Below, piece after piece: positions 61,498-64,000 of a DNA stretch of 64,000 nt. The number at the start of each line of letters is the position of its first letter. Position 1 is the stretch's first letter. Under the pieces are notes generated by a model. The model had not been told where the DNA came from. It searched no databases and worked only from the letters and a program-made list of their open reading frames with translations. The DNA is taken from the NCBI RefSeq assembly GCF_015832195.1, contig NC_052027.1:7498149-7562148 (forward strand), read 5' to 3'. This stretch comes from Motacilla alba alba. Taxonomy: Eukaryota > Chordata > Aves > Passeriformes > Motacillidae. Position numbers and translations under genes: made by a program.

Positions 61498-64000
61498 CTC
61501 CTTCTTGGAAAAGACAGGGTTTCCAAAATATGAAACAACCCACCAATCAAGACCCAGGCATGCTGCCTACGCCTGTTTCAGCTTAAAACTTGGAACTCAA
61601 ATGGATTTTAACCTGTAAGTCAATAGAGTAAAACACATGCTGTTTATAGCAATAGAGGAACTGTTTTCTTTTAAACCAACCAAGTCAGCATTCTACAATA
61701 AACTGAATGAATTCCTGTAGTTGCAACATTTGTAATAGCAGCACAACGTGTTGTGCATTCCAAGGCTTTGTTTTTCCCCAAATTGCACAGGTTTTAAGAA
61801 CAGGAAAATGAAGTTCACCCCTGCTTGTTATTGTTTTACTAGTTTGCTGTTCCCAGTATTTATCCAAGCAGCTAAGGTTGTGGAATTGATTTAATATTCT
61901 TACCCTATAATTTTACACTCAGACTACATCCTGCTGTGAAATAGCTGGTGCTAATGTTAGTCCAAATGCTGCCATGGGACTGAGGACAGGATAGGGCCTT
62001 TCAATAGCTATATTTTATGGTTACAAGGAGAGAGAAAAAATATAATTTATCTGGTTGCTGTGGTTAATTCACAGTTTCACAGCAGAGGTATACTGTTCCC
62101 TCAGGGTACATCTAGCTGTATTATAGGATATTTCATTCACAGTTTGTCTGAGACATTGCTCTAGCTCTGAACCTACCAGTTTATGAGAGTGAATCTACTC
62201 CAGAGATACCTGCATACCCTTTAACACATACTCTTACAAACTAAGAATATTATAGAAAAGAAATTAACTAGCAACAGATCAAATGGCATTGAGGATGCAA
62301 ATTGTTTCTTGAAGCTGGGAAGGGGAATAGAAAAAGAGTGCATCCATTTCTTAATAGAGCCTTCTTTTATAAAGTGATATAATTTCACAAAAATGGTGAT
62401 ATTTGTTTCTCTTTTAAAGTATCTCACAGCTTTAAAAGCCAGAGTTCAAAAATTTCAAAGCTGTATAAGAGTTTCCTCTACAGTAACTTACAACAGACTC
62501 AGCAGATGAGTAGGAGATGCCAGTGGTATTTAGCATCCACTACCACTGTAGGTATAAGAAAACCCACACCTCATTGCATATTATTTCTGAACACTTAAAA
62601 ACCTGTTCTTAATGGAGATTAATAGGAATATTTTGATATTTAAAAAATACTCGTTCAAACTTATGCATTGCAAACTATTAAACCAGTAACTGCACAGATA
62701 AAATCTTGATCTTTTTTTTCCAGACCTCACCGTTACAACAGCACTCGGGAAAGCATTTCCAGAGGAAAAATATGTCTGCAATTAATCCGTTTAATTAGTT
62801 CCACAGAGACAAAACAGTAAGATCGATTGCAGCTGTGCAGATCCCTCCTTGCCTGACCTCAGCCGCCCTTGCCCGTTCTCCTTTGCTCTCTGTGCAGAAG
62901 AAGGTATTTCTGGAATTGTTGGGGAAATTCTGCTGCACCTCTAAACAAAGCACTGAGGAAAGGTGTCAACAGCAGTTTTCCAACTGGCTTTTGCATAAGC
63001 TTCACCCCTTTAGGATGGCCTGTGGGCAAAGTACAGCATGAATGTCTCAGCTCTTATGGGACACATCGTACAGCAAATTAAAAATAAAAATTATACTTTT
63101 TGGGTTTGAGAGTTTTCAAGGTCACCAACATGATATTTTGAATTCTAGTCTTCCACACCTAAAGCACATATTGTCCTGTTGTGTGACTCGTGATTGCATG
63201 CATGACATTATCTTTCAAAATAAAGGTGATGCACACCTAGGCTCCCACTGAGTTCAGTGGCCACATCCACAAAAGTGCCTGCAGAAAGATGTTCATGCAC
63301 CTGACCCATAAGCTACAGTTTAAGAGTGACAGGCAGGCTTCTAGCCTGTGATTTAAAAGGTAATTTATCACACTGGACCATCCCTCCTCTTTTCTCACAC
63401 TCTCATGCGTGCTTTAAAGCTGGCACTGCAGGACTGTGGAGAACAAGCCTGGAAGCTCCTATGAAGGATCAGACTCCTGTGGTGCATCCTCACTGGAGCT
63501 GCTTAACCTTGTCTGAAACCTAGAAATGATGGAAATTCTATAGACCACCACTTTATTGTCTTTCCTATCATTTCCTGTTTCTAATGTCCAACTGAAATGT
63601 CCCTCTTGCTGTAGTTTAAGCCCAAGGCCCCTCACATCTGCAGCACAATGGGGGCAGAAGATGATGGATCCCTTGCAGACCCCTTCCATGTACTCAAGCA
63701 CTTGCCTCCCCTGTCTGCTAACAGCCCTGCCTGCCCCACCTGATGCAACAATCTTCCTTGCAGAAAAGTTGTATCACATAAAAAATCCCAGAGTCCTCTC
63801 TTATTTACACCTGGAGATACATCAGGCTGCTATAAAACTGTATTTGCTTTTTATTTACAGGACAGCTGAGAGGAGAACACTGATTCATGAAATTCAGATG
63901 AAGGCTGGCCATATGGGACACAGGAAGAAGCTGGCTTCAAATATCTGGTAAGAAGAAATTTGATATTGCAATTACATACTCCCGAGAACCTATTTAAGAT

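Larger units (their letters stand above)
2965..64000 (-). other. PTPRG: PTPRG gene, 3' portion (16 coding exons plus 3' UTR)
   Basis: Sixteen minus-strand exons join through GT-AG introns in one continuous reading frame and give the cytoplasmic half of receptor-type protein tyrosine phosphatase gamma. This is a type V receptor PTP, related to PTPRZ1. By family knowledge the missing 5' part encodes a carbonic-anhydrase-like domain, an FN3 domain, a spacer and one transmembrane helix. The part seen encodes the juxtamembrane segment, catalytic domain D1 and inactive domain D2, all on the cytosolic side. PTPRG rather than PTPRZ1 is supported by the [10 protein letters not shown] juxtamembrane stretch, the [11 protein letters not shown] insert before the WPD loop, and the ESMESLV terminus. 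The left boundary is set by a predicted poly(A) signal. The right boundary is the window edge, not the gene end. Confidence 0.97.
46705..64000 (-). other. PTPRG intron upstream of e1, incomplete (more than 17.3 kb)
   Basis: The acceptor is at 46705-46706; the donor lies beyond the window. I looked for a hydrophobic transmembrane exon ending in YWR and for the alternative basic juxtamembrane exon and found neither. Contents: a 15-bp tandem pair (47817-47846), an ACA microsatellite (about 55547-55560), an octamer and TAATTA-rich block (59860-60410) and a 25-bp direct repeat (59783, 61473). The longest open frame of the window (50793-51425, plus) has a GTG start and no domain. Confidence 0.8.

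Overview
The window is vertebrate nuclear DNA, almost certainly from a passerine bird. It holds the 3' part of one gene on the minus strand: PTPRG, receptor-type protein tyrosine phosphatase gamma. Sixteen coding exons were found by reading the minus strand, matching each peptide to the RPTP-gamma cytoplasmic region, and requiring GT-AG introns with continuous phase. They total 1,963 nt: one base completing a codon, 653 residues and a stop. The last residues (ESMESLV) and the juxtamembrane sequence ([16 protein letters not shown]) fit PTPRG rather than its paralogue PTPRZ1. The passerine call rests on a solo LTR at 21858-22279 that I recognise as a family common in songbirds, and on a degraded CR1-type LINE at about 30350-31175.

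Layout, left to right (so 3' to 5' for the gene). Positions 1-2964 are downstream flank with no supported gene. About 2965-7997 is a long 3' UTR of roughly 5 kb, ending at an AATAAA (2985-2990, minus) and containing a perfect 12-bp hairpin at 4701-4732. Exons e16 to e10 (7998-17450) encode the membrane-distal phosphatase domain D2. It lacks the catalytic cysteine, P-loop arginine and WPD aspartate. Exons e9 to e3 (19284-24561) encode the catalytic D1 domain with an intact [10 protein letters not shown] loop. Exons e2 (34312-34403) and e1 (46613-46704) encode the juxtamembrane segment. From 46705 to 64000 is intron; the transmembrane, FN3 and carbonic-anhydrase-like exons lie beyond the right edge.

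The exons form a compact 17-kb 3' cluster with introns of 0.2-3 kb, followed by introns of 9.8, 12.2 and more than 17.3 kb. D1 and D2 are each built from seven exons whose boundaries fall in the same order with identical phases, a record of the tandem domain duplication. Two D1 exons (21051-21762) are much richer in CpG than their neighbours.

I found no previously undescribed system, no RNA gene, no CRISPR array and no second protein-coding gene. The many other open frames are short, unconserved in appearance, and often start at GTG or TTG. The more interesting leftovers are the 3' UTR hairpin, the antisense LTR in a small intron, octamer and homeodomain-type motif clusters in the large introns, and a 25-bp exact direct repeat at 59783 and 61473.
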